A stretch of 64,000 nt of DNA from Garcia nutans (Eukaryota > Streptophyta > Magnoliopsida > Malpighiales > Euphorbiaceae). Each line of letters starts with the position of its first letter. Within the stretch, counting starts at the first letter, position 1. The DNA lies in assembly GCA_947685225.1 (NCBI GenBank), contig CANTUV010000011.1, positions 63,724,501 through 63,788,500 on the forward strand, written 5' to 3'. This document shows, in pieces, positions 11,588 through 21,677 of the stretch. The notes beneath the pieces were generated by a model that searched no databases, was not told the DNA's origin, and saw only the letters and a program-made list of their open reading frames with translations. The position numbers and the translations under genes are program-made.

Positions 11588-12115
11588 AGATCAAAGAGAA
11601 ACAAAAACTAAAACAATATAGAATTTGTAACTATAAATTAATATATACACCAAATAATTAAACGTTAATTATTTCAATAAAAACACAAGTTACAACAATA
11701 AATTATTAGCAGAGTAAATAAAAACTAAAACTACCTTGATTATCTACAGAGCCCTGACGAAGAAAAAGAGCAAAAATCATCTTCTAAATCAATCATTTGG
11801 CCATATACAAGCAATGAAATTAGCACAACCAAAAATTGCCTACAATTTCATCAGCCAAGTTGGTGTTTTGGGCTCTAAGTAACATAGAAATCTTCCTTTA
11901 GAGTCAGAGCAACAAATTCTTGGCTTGAACATTCTTCTAGTTATAGTCTTTCATGTATTTCCCTTTTGCTTGATTATTTTAATTATTTAGTGATTAATAA
12001 TAATAGTATTTTGGTAAACTACAGTTAGCCTGTTTTGTTAGGCAATGCTACAAGCCCTTTTTCAAATTTATAATTTTTTTAAATAATTTTAGGAAAAGAC
12101 TTAAATTTCAAAAAG
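11588..12115. repeat. Upstream copy of a duplicated segment (partner about 13446-14060)
   Basis: About 0.5 kb here is alignable with 13446-14060 in direct orientation, including TTGATTATCTACAGAGCC versus TTGATTATCTGCAGAGCC, CAAGTTGGTGTTTTGGGCTC in both, and AGGAAAAGACTTAAA in both at the far end. The copies are about 1.86 kb apart. Each contains one copy of a small minus-strand gene; only the 13.7-kb copy is open. Confidence 0.85.
11789..11975 (-). pseudogene. Dead copy of the small membrane-type protein gene
   Basis: Reading the minus strand gives ECSSQEFVALTLKED, then a stop, then PKTPTWLMKL, another stop, AIFGCANFIACIWPND and the original terminal stop. This is the same order as the intact gene at 13661-13852. 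The start codon is also lost, because GGGAAATAC is no longer preceded by ATG in frame. Confidence 0.8.
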
Positions 12116-12220
12116 TAATTGCAATGTATAATGAAACTCGAATGTATTTTTTTTATTAATAGTTTTGGCTATTTTTAGAGCTTGAGAGTGACACCCATAT
12201 AAATATAGTTTATCTCCAAT

Positions 12221-12410
12221 ATCTCAATTTTTGAATTATATTATAATTAATAAAATAAAATATATTTTTAAATTTAATATTATAATAAAATCAACAAAAT
12301 ACATTATAAAATATATCTCAATTTTTAAATTATGTTATAGTTAATAAAAAATAAAAAAAATAATTTTAAAATTTAATAATATAATAAAATCAACAAAATA
12401 CATTACAAAT
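12221..12410. repeat. Two-copy direct tandem repeat of about 95 bp
   Basis: CTCAATTTTTGAATTATATT and, about 95 bp on, CTCAATTTTTAAATTATGTT start two near-identical AT-rich units. Both contain AATAAAATCAACAAAATACA. No function is suggested. Confidence 0.75.
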
Positions 12411-13660
12411 CAATAGAATGTTTTTTTAATATATGGTCAAGCAAGGTAAATATAACATCAATGTAACGATATGGAGTAGGTTGCAATATTAATTTTGATG
12501 ATGTTAGTCATTCACAATTAGTGTTTTTTTTAAAAAAAAAAAACAAAATCATGCAAATTTTGATTTTACAAAAGGTAATATTAATAAGAGAAAATAAATG
12601 TGACTATAGAAAGATTTAATTAATATAATTAATTTTGAAAATTAGAAAAATATATAAATAAAATTATAAATATACAGCTAAGAGAATGCATGTATGCATT
12701 TGATTTATTATATTGCTTGATATGTGGTTTCAATTTTTAGTATATTAACTGTATATTTACAAAACATTATATGATTAAACAAAATAATAGAAAATGGAAT
12801 CAATACAAATTCTTGTCAAAAGTAGGATTTTTCATGACTTAATATGGTTTGAGGTCTTTGTATTGTTTTTTGGCCTCCCAACGGTTGTATTATGTGCAAG
12901 TGGCCCATTACATTTGTATTTCAATAAGACTGTGCTTCGTCCAAATGCAATTTCTTCTCCTCATATTCCGGAAAATTTGCAAATTATTTAAAATGGAAGA
13001 AAATTACAAAAATACTATCCCAATAAAAAGTTTTTAAAAATACTTATTGTTGAATTTTCAAATTTAAATATGATAATTATCAATTATTTTAAGAATATTT
13101 TTTTAAGGAATAATACAAGCAAATAGAAAATAGTGACTACTATAAATTGTGTTTGTATTACTTATATTACAAAGTAGTTACTCATCCATTTATTTTACAA
13201 ATATATAAAATGTATATTTTACTTAAAGTCCATAGCTTAAAGACTATATAACATTATTCAATTAGATGATGATTGACTCATTGGTATTCCATAACTCTTG
13301 AATGAATATTCAATTTTTAATATATTATTTATTTTACGAACCAAATTTTCTTAATAATTTTTTTGCCAGTTCTGATTAGATAAATAAATACAACCTTTTC
13401 TTTTCTTTTTGTTTTTTTTTCTAAAAATAAAGTTCTATGGATTATAGATCAAAAAGAAAAAACTAAAGCAATATATAATTTGTAAATATAAATTAATATA
13501 CTAAATAATTAAACATTAATTATTCCAATAAATAAAAAAAACAGAAGAGACAATAAAACTCTATCCAAAATAAATTACAAGCAAAGTAAAAAAAAAAAAA
13601 AAACTAACTTGATTATCTGCAGAGCCATGGCGAAGAAAAGGAACAAATTTCTGTTTCTAA

Positions 13661-13852
13661 TCAATCCTTTGGGCATATACAAGTAATGAAACTAGCACAA
13701 CCAAAAATTGCCAACAATTTCATGAGCCAAGTTGGTGTTTTGGGCTCTAGAGTTACATAGTAATCTTCCTCCTTTCGAGTTAAAGCAGCAAATTCTTGGC
13801 TTAAACATTCTTCTAGTTCTAGTTCTTCTACTCCTTTTTCTGTATTTCCCAT
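13661..13852 (-). CDS. Small protein of 63 aa with C-terminal hydrophobic segment, function unknown
   Basis: The protein begins MGNTEKGVEELELEE, has an acidic first half with CLSQEFAAL and EEDYYVTLEP, then PTWLMKLLAIFGCASFITC, which could be a membrane segment, and ends CICPKD. An in-frame ATG at 13939 would add 29 residues. I prefer 13852 because the duplicated copy at 11.8-12.0 kb conserves the protein part but not the extension. The paralogue keeps the EECxSQEF, PKTPTWLMKL and AIFGCA blocks, which suggests past selection on this frame. I do not recognise the family. It lies alone between the divergent bHLH and BAM2 genes. Confidence 0.6.
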   Translation of the reverse strand: MGNTEKGVEELELEECLSQEFAALTRKEEDYYVTLEPKTPTWLMKLLAIFGCASFITCICPKD

Positions 13853-14217
13853 TTTGATTAATTTATGATTAATCAATTTAGTGATTATTAATAATAATAA
13901 GAATAGCAGTGTTCTGTTAACTAGAAAGGCAATCCTCAAATTTTGATGAGGATTTATAGGGATTCACCATTTTTCAAATTTCAAAATTATATTGAAGATA
14001 ATGTTTCTTTATTTTTTTTAAAAAATTAAATAGCTAAGGAAAAGACTTAAAATTTCACCAAATTTATAATTCTATTTTTTTAATATATAAAAATGAAATA
14101 TGCAGTAGTTATATTCTCAAAACGGAGATATTTAAAGGTGGGCTGGATTTCCTTCGAAGCGACGTCCATAAGATGATCAGCCCATCCCATTAACCAAAAA
14201 ACAAACCCATGTCCAAT

Positions 14218-14257
14218 CACACGTGTATGTTTTTGAATGGTCAATTAATTCCACGTG
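14218..14257. promoter_or_regulatory. Two G-boxes upstream of BAM2, one close to the BZR1-BAM response element
   Basis: CACACGTGTA at 14218-14227 and CCACGTGTCA at 14251-14260 lie about 245-285 bp upstream of the BAM2 start codon. From the literature as I recall it, BZR1-type beta-amylases (BAM7/BAM8) bind CACACGTGTG; the first site matches 9 of 10 positions. Confidence 0.5.
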
Positions 14258-14501
14258 TCATTTCATCATACCTAAAATAAAAAGAAAACAGAGATTTTGC
14301 GTGAACTTCAGCGTGATTCGCTCAACCATATTCGGATCCATTAACCATCGATAATCGGAGTTCTTTTACCCGCCACTCTCGTTTTCTTCAACTTTCCGAG
14401 AAAGCAAAATGAGAAAATCTCTCATGAATCTCTCTGAAAACTTCTTCTTCCATTTCTAGTTCTACACATTTTATTTTTTTCAAATTCAAGAGTTATTTAA
14501 A

Positions 14502-17500
14502 ATGGCGGTTTCATCAATTCGGCTTTTACACTGTTTGAAGCCTTGTAATGCGGTCTCTAATGCGAGTAGATTTCCCGGCTTCTCGTCGGAGTTTAATTTG
14601 TGTCGTTTTAGAGGTAGTCTCGCGTCGTTTGGTGCTCAGTCTGGAAATTTAGCTGTAGCGAGAGACAGAGGGCAAAGAACTGAGGCTGATCCTCTTCTCG
14701 GTGGTTCTATGGATGATACCGAAGATAAGAAGGTAAGATTTATCACATTCTTTAATTAATAATTTACACTTGAATAAATTTGCTTTGTCGAGTTTAGTCT
14801 CAATTAAATTTATGAACACGCCGTTTTGATAATCCGTTTGTAATTGAAATGTTTAATTAGATGATTGTTTGTTTTTATTTTTGGTAGGTTGCGGGGATAC
14901 ATCCAAAGGTGGAAGAGCGAGATTTTACTGGCACAGCTTACGTTCCTGTATATGTGATGTTACCTGTGAGTTTACTTGTTTTGTTATTCTTCTTTCATCT
15001 TCCAAATGATCTGAGCTCTGGTTCCTGAAATTTCGAATTTTACAATTTTCTTTTATTCATCGAATACCCTTTATTTCAGAGCATATAGAATCATTTGTTG
15101 CACTCAACACTTGCCTGACAAACAGTTGCATGTTTGTTTTTCTATCTTATTATGGGAGGATGACAGCTGGGTGCCATCAACATGAATTGTGAGTTGGTTG
15201 ATCCTGATGGCCTTCAAAATGAGCTAAATGTCTTGAAATCAGCTAATGTTGACGGTGTTATGATTGATTGCTGGTGGGGAATAGTAGAGGGTCATGCTCC
15301 ACAGGTATATAACTGGAGTGGCTACAAGAGACTCTTTCAGATTGTGCGTAAACTTAAGCTTAAATTGCAGGTAACTTTACATTCAACATTGATATTATTG
15401 GTCTAACATGCAATACCTGTAACCTTAGAGCTGTGTTCTCAGAGTTGTGTTTGATGTTGCTGTTCTTTTACCATTTGACTGAAATTTTCCATTGGAAGGA
15501 CGCCAAGACTTTCTCCCACCTTCTTTATGCTTTAACTTTCTACCAGTGTGTTCAGTTTTTAATATGAGTTTTGAGTAACATAAGCTTTGAAGAGGCAGAA
15601 ATTGTAGTTTTCCAAGAAAGTTCAAGGTGTTCCTTGGAAAAAGAAATTGCATTTCGCTTAGTAGCAGCTGCAGGCAAATGCCATTATACGTCCATTTATG
15701 TATAGCTCTTTTTCTACATGATTATTGTGTAAAATTCTTTTGCAAAACACGTGCTTATTTGTTCAGGGTTCTAAATGTGGCATACAAACAGGTTAAATTT
15801 TGACATGTTTCCCCATTAATGTATCTCCTTATTGATTAAGCAAATTTTTATTTCCTTATTTAAGAATATCATATCAAGGATTATTTAGAAATTTGCCTAG
15901 CTATGTAATTATTTTATTTTCATATTGCATTCCGTTCTATTTTTGATAGTATGTTGCTAATTTATTTAGTTTCTTTATTTCTAATAAAAATTTATGCAAC
16001 TCTAACTCTATATAATGTAACATCTTATGAGGTGATAAAAAGCTATTTTTCATATTTCAATAAAATTTCAAAGAGAACTTTGTCTCTTTTCCAAGCTTTC
16101 GGTATTTTTTGAATCAACGATTGCTTATTTATTTCTATATTCCTGGACATTCTTAGACTAAATAGGGTTATAGAAAATATATTTGTTTCTTCCGCTGCGT
16201 CAGTTGGTATTAGAGTCGTGTTCCCTTCTGGAGAATTATGGCACTGCGAAGACAACCACAACAGCGTATAGAGGAGGTTTATGAGCGTGATCTCATGATC
16301 CACCTTGAGCATCGACTCAAACAAATGATAGATCGATTAACAGAGCGAATGATGCAACACATGAAGAATCAATTGGAAGCACGATTATTGCATGCTCTTA
16401 GTTTAGATAGTGGAAGAACCAAAATTGAAGTATTTGACTCGCATGAAAAATTACATGCGGATGATTATTTAGAAAATGATTTTGAAGAATTAGAACCAAT
16501 TTTTGATGAATATAATGATGAGATGGAGGAAGTTGAAGAATCGCAACCAGTTTTTGATAACTATTGTGAGGAGATAAATGAACTTAATATTTCAACAACA
16601 ATGAATGAGGAAGAAGCAAAGGAGTTGGTTGATAGTTCTACAAATACCAGAATTAGCCAATTCAATAAAAATATATTTTCTGAAATATTTAGGAAGCATT
16701 TCAATATTCTGTTGAAATTCAGCAGTCATTTAAAGAGTTGAAAGAGTTGGTTGATGATAGGAATGAGTGGCTTTTTTGTGGTATAGACTATATAGTTGTT
16801 CTGTTATTATGTCTTCAAATAAAAACAGCTTCTGTTTGGTGATAGGAATGAGTGGCTTTTTTGTGGTATAGACTATATAGTTGTTCTGTTATTATGTCTT
16901 CAACCAAAAATAAAACCCCTTATCGTTGGTGTAAATACAAAGCTAAAAGGCTTGACAATTACACGCAACATAGAAATCATAGAATATTGATGTTGACCTC
17001 TTATTATTTTCAGAGCATTATCATTAATGTTTGATTCTGTCTTTCAAATTAACATTATTTTCATGAGGACTATTGCTGCTATTGATCTTTATAGAATTCC
17101 TATTTAATTCTCAGTATTTCCTTCCTCTTATGTGGGTTCAGGTTGTTATGTCATTCCATGAATGTGGAGGCAATGTTGGTGATGATGTGCATATTCCGCT
17201 TCCTCAATGGGTGACAGAAATTGGTCAAAACAATCCTGATATTTATTTCACAGATAGGGAAGGAAGATGCAATACAGAGTGCCTCACATGGGGAATTGAT
17301 AAAGAACGTGTTTTGAGAGGCCGGACTGCTGTTGAGGTATTGCTTTTAAATTAATATTCTCTGATATTTATGTTGGCCATATCTGTAATCATTCCTTCTT
17401 TCTGTTTTCCCGTGTAATTTGATTTTATATTCCTATGACACATATTGTTAAATTCATTATAATCTATTAAAATGTATTGATATTTACACTCAGAGACAGC

Positions 17501-19731
17501 CTCCTCATTCCCTCTGATAGTGTCTTTATCACACGGAGCAACTTTTTTCCTTCTATGGTGCTTGTTAAGTTATGTCTGAGGTTTGAAATTCATGCTATCA
17601 ACAATTTTCATCAAATCTCTGTCGCTTATATTATATTTTTTTTAGTTCCTGATATGTGTAGTTAGTAATGAAATTGGATTATTTTTAATTTAAAGTTTCT
17701 AATTTTGCTAAACAAGTGCAGGTTTACTTTGACTATATGAGAAGCTTTCGGGTAGAATTTGATGAGTTTTTTGAAGATGGAATTATTTCTGAGATTGAAG
17801 TTGGATTAGGTCCATGTGGAGAGTTGCGCTATCCTTCGTATCCTGCAAAGCACGGGTGGAGATATCCTGGTATTGGTGAATTCCAGGTATCTTTTGAATA
17901 ACTTCTAAATATATTGGTTTCCATCACCGTAGAGATGCTTGATGATTTATTTTCCTTTAACATTGATCATTATCACCACATGATTTAGTTGTTAATTCTG
18001 TCAGGTAATCTAATAGTTATAATGTTGTCTCATTATCACCTTGGTCAGTTTGGTTACAATTGTGGTAATGTTCTGTGAATTGATGAGACACTTTTTCAGC
18101 TCAGTGTTATGATAAGTACCTGATGAAGAGTCTGAGCAGGGCGGCAGAAGTGAGAGGGCACTCATTTTGGGCTAGAGGTCCAGATAATGTAGGTTCTTAT
18201 AATTCTACACCACATGAGACTGGGTTTTTCTGTGATGGCGGTGATTATGATAGCTACTACGGGAGATTCTTTCTGAATTGGTATTCTCGAGTTTTGATTG
18301 ATCATGGTGATCGTGTATTTGCTTTGGCCAATTTAGCTTTTGAAGGCACTTGCATTTCTGCAAAGGTGGGTTATTTTTGCAAAGGAGAAACAGATTTTCA
18401 TTTATGGAATGAAGAATGCAATGAAATTCTGTCTTTATTTTTTTTTATCTGTTTTATGCTGAGGGTTCTTTGTTATATTTGCAATTTATAAGCAGGTATC
18501 AGGTATTCATTGGTGGTACAAAACAGCCAGTCATGCTGCTGAACTGACTGCTGGGTTCTACAACCCTGCAAATCGTGATGGCTATGCTCCAATTGCATCA
18601 ATGTTGAGCAAGTATGGGGTTGGTCTCAACTTCACATGTGTTGAAATGCGCACGGTGGATCAGCATGAGGGGTTTCCGGAGGCACTGGCAGATCCTGAGG
18701 GATTAGTTTGGCAGGTAACATATGCAGAAATTTCTATCTGGCTTTTGCTTAATTGTTTAACCATGGTGATAACGGATACAAGAATATGCCTATCCAGTTA
18801 AAGGCAGGGAAAGAAAGGCTATGAATTGGCTCTTTCATGAAAATTCCATGTAAAAATTTTTGCAAATTTCTTAGATATGTTCATGGAAGCAATTGGGATT
18901 GAAAGTTATTTTTTTTGAAACGGTTGAAATCTCAACTTCTGAAGTATTTCTTTGGACCATATCACAGCCATATGTGTTTTTCACTCATCTTTTTGAATAT
19001 CCAGGTGCTGAATGCTGCATGGGATGCTTCAATACCAGTTGCCAGTGAGAATGCTCTCCCTTGCTATGACAGAGAGGGTTATAACAAGATATTAGAAAAT
19101 GCCAAGCCCCTGCATGATCCAGATGGTAGACATTTATCAGTTTTTAGCTATCTTAGGCTCACCCCAGTGCTTATGGAGAGACATAACTTCATGGAATTCA
19201 AAAGATTTGTCAAGAGAATGCACGGTAACCTCTCTCTCTCCTCCCAATTTATACACCCTTGTACTTGGTTTCTAGTCTAATTGATGGCGGGAATGATGTG
19301 TTGGTGTACATGGTGCATGATATCTACTTTTGGAGGTATGGAGTAATTCATTTATTTTCCATGTTTGGTTACATAGTCAAGGTTTCATCTCATGTTGTGG
19401 GTTTATTTCTGTGATACTTGCCACAACCTAGTGTCATGAGTAACTATGACTTTGTGTGAGATCGCGGAAAGATATTATCTGGATGGCATAACTGATTCCA
19501 GTAGCAAGTGGTTATGGTAATTTTTCCTTCTATTTCTGCATGTCAGAATAGGTAATATCAAACAAATAAAGAATTGTCAATAAAGGGGGTTATATTGCTT
19601 CTATTTTTCTGACTTCTCTATCTTTAAAAAAATTAGAACCTACTGGAATCTTGAGCGCATATACACAATTTTTAACTTGCCTTGTGTGTTGATAATTTGT
19701 TTTACATACAATTTCAGGGGAAGCAGTTTGA
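14502..19731 (+). CDS. BAM2: Beta-amylase, plastid type (BAM2-like)
   Basis: Nine exons: 14502-14732, 14888-14965, 15167-15370, 17142-17336, 17722-17886, 18105-18365, 18496-18714, 19005-19224 and 19718-19731, giving 528 residues. Glycoside hydrolase family 14 removes maltose from the non-reducing ends of glucans. The first 60 or so residues are Ser/Arg-rich with few acids, as in a chloroplast transit peptide, followed by ADPLLGGSMDD. Both catalytic glutamates are present: Glu270 in GLGPCGELRYP and Glu428 in NFTCVEMR. The substrate loop HECGGNVGDDV and HWWYKTASHAAELTAG are also intact. Exon sizes from exon 2 to exon 8 equal those of the downstream BAM7-like gene, so the two are tandem duplicates. 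The C-terminus stops at GEAV, four residues short of its neighbour. Intron 3 (1.77 kb) is enlarged by a retrotransposon fragment. Confidence 0.95.
16190..16741 (+). mobile_element. LTR-retrotransposon fragment (primer-binding site plus gag-like frame) in BAM2 intron 3
   Basis: TTGGTATTAGAGTCG at about 16205 resembles the Met-tRNA primer-binding site TGGTATCAGAGC that follows the 5' LTR in many plant elements. Shortly after, an open frame (16238-16741) begins MALRRQPQQRIEEVYERD and is rich in Arg/Glu/Asp (EELEPIFDEYNDEMEE). This is the look of a Ty3-type gag leader. No protease, polymerase or clear second LTR follows, so it is a truncated or non-autonomous copy. The 5' LTR boundary is not determined. 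Confidence 0.55.
16756..16903. repeat. 85-bp tandem duplication in BAM2 intron 3
   Basis: GATAGGAATGAGTGGCTTTT begins at 16756 and again at 16841, and identity continues through TTATTATGTCTTCAA. The near-perfect match implies a recent local duplication at the edge of the retroelement fragment. Confidence 0.9.
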
Positions 19732-20514
19732 GCATCCTATGGAAATGGAAATCATGCAAAACCACGGCTGCCTGTGAATCAAACATCCTGTCACAATAAA
19801 ATATTGCTAAACTTCACTTGTGTTTAACTGTATAATCTAATGTAATATATGATTATATGAATATAAAGAAACTTCATTCAATATCTACAGCTGCAAACAT
19901 GTTGTGTTTGTTTGTTTGTTCTGAAAGATCTTCGACACGATGACCCATAGAAATCGATGGTTGCAAGGGAGCTGCAATATTAGAAGATAAGTGAATTTAT
20001 ATTACCATCAATTCTTTCTTGATGGATTAATTGGATAGTACATTACAGATAGAAATGATTTTTCCATTGCTGTAAATGGTAATAGTAAAGTACTCTATCC
20101 TCTTCCTTTTTTCTTTTTTTTTGATAATTCTATCCTCTTCCTTAATATATAATGAAGCAAAACAACAAAGACTACCCAACAATGGCAATTAAGCCAATAA
20201 TTGGCATTGTTTACACTTCAAAGTTTTAAAATCTTGAATTTTTTTTTTTTGGGAAAAAATATACGACTTTCACGAAATAAGCATGAAAGATTTTTCTAAA
20301 AAGATTTCTTTATTAAAGCTTTTAGATTTTGAAGCTTTGCCGTTTAAAACTTTCCTTTTTAGTATATTTCCATTATTAAGAGGAAAAGATTAGAAAAGAA
20401 AGCAAGAGCAGAGAAATGGTCATCAGTTTCTACAGTGATGACGTGGCGAGTACTGATTGGTTAGTTGCTAACGTAAGTAATTTTCTAAAGGCATTGAAAC
20501 GGTTTTGGTAAGGT
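19732..20514. other. BAM2 3' region and intergenic spacer
   Basis: Holds the BAM2 3' UTR and AT-rich spacer. No gene is supported. Confidence 0.5.
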
Positions 20515-20520
20515 CACGTG
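20515..20520. promoter_or_regulatory. G-box (CACGTG) upstream of BAM7
   Basis: A CACGTG in the context AAGGTCACGTGATAAC sits about 1.16 kb before the BAM7 ATG and just before a GC-rich stretch that probably starts the transcript. Confidence 0.4.
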
Positions 20521-20639
20521 ATAACGGCCTGGGCAAAAACTAATATCTCGTGCTCGGCCTACTCAAGCAAGCAAGTGCAACGCACCTGGCAGGCGCTACG
20601 CGTGTCTCCCTTTCCCCTTCGCTCGCTTAATACACACGC

Positions 20640-21677
20640 ATCGTCCGTGCCACTCCAAAAAAAATCCACACATACCGCAAACACGCTCGAGTCTCCACAC
20701 ACGAGCGAAACCCTAGCTTTCGCACGCAAACACATAATCTCACACGCTCCTCCCCTCTCCCACTGGCCGGACCAGCCCTGCCCTCGCCGGAAAACCTATA
20801 ATTTCTTATCGTCTGTCGACTTTCTTTACTCTGTTGGGATCCGATGACCGGAGCTGTTCTCGTTGTCGGGAAGTTTTGGGATTCTTGTGACGAAATTAGT
20901 GTTTTGAAAATGGGAAGATGGATCTGTTGGTTCTTGTGGCTATGAAAAGTTAGAGAGTTTGTTTTTTGTAAGTTAAGAAAGTTAAATTGAAGTTTTGATT
21001 CTTCGAAATTGCAGTTTTTGCGCGAAAATTTACTCGAGAAGTTGCTGATGTGAAAATGTAATTTTCAGTGTGTGATATTTGTTTCTGTTATTTGTTCTGT
21101 AAAGAAACCTTTGAACCTCAAATGTTAAGATAGAATTTTTTTTCCCTTTTATAATGGTTTGTATGCTGATAAAAGAGAGGGTGTGCCAAGAAAATAATTA
21201 TTTTAATGTTTGATTTATTTATTTGAAATGTAAGAGAAAGAACTAACATTGAGATCCAGTAGTTGTTTTCTGGACAATGAAATGGAGGCTTTTTGTCTTC
21301 TTGGACAGTAACAGTTCAAATATAATATAGAAGATTCAATTAGAAGCTTAACTTCTTTTAGAATTTTATTTTGTTTTTTCTTTATTTTTCACCCTGTAAC
21401 ATCTTTTTTTATTTTTTTCTTTCCTTTGTATGCCAGGTTTAATATCTTCAAAAGAAAAAATCTGTAAGTTTTAATTGTTGCCAGGTAGCTGCAGAATCAG
21501 CTTTTTGCAGAATTTTTTAGGACATGTTGCTTGATTTTCTTTGGAAAATCTTAGTTTTTCATCTATGCACATACTTGAGTGTCAGTGGTGGTGCTTGTCT
21601 TGCATATATTCAATTAATACCAAGTTTTTGTTGAGTTAAGGAGTTTGGGTTGACAGAGAGAACTAAATATAGAGATA
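20640..21677 (+). other. Probable BAM7 promoter-proximal region and 5' leader
   Basis: The sequence turns CA/CT-rich (ACACACGAGCGAAACCCTAG near 20697-20716), then becomes AT-rich up to the ATG at 21678. This looks like a long 5' UTR, perhaps with an intron. The 109-codon open frame at 20518-20847 has biased composition and I do not treat it as a gene. Confidence 0.4.

Noticed and set aside
16238..16741. 167-codon acidic frame as an independent host gene
   Set aside because: Position right after a Met-tRNA-like primer site and its composition fit a retroelement gag leader within a BAM2 intron.
20518..20847. 109-codon frame upstream of BAM7
   Set aside because: Biased CA/CT-rich composition, no family signature; better explained as promoter and 5' leader.
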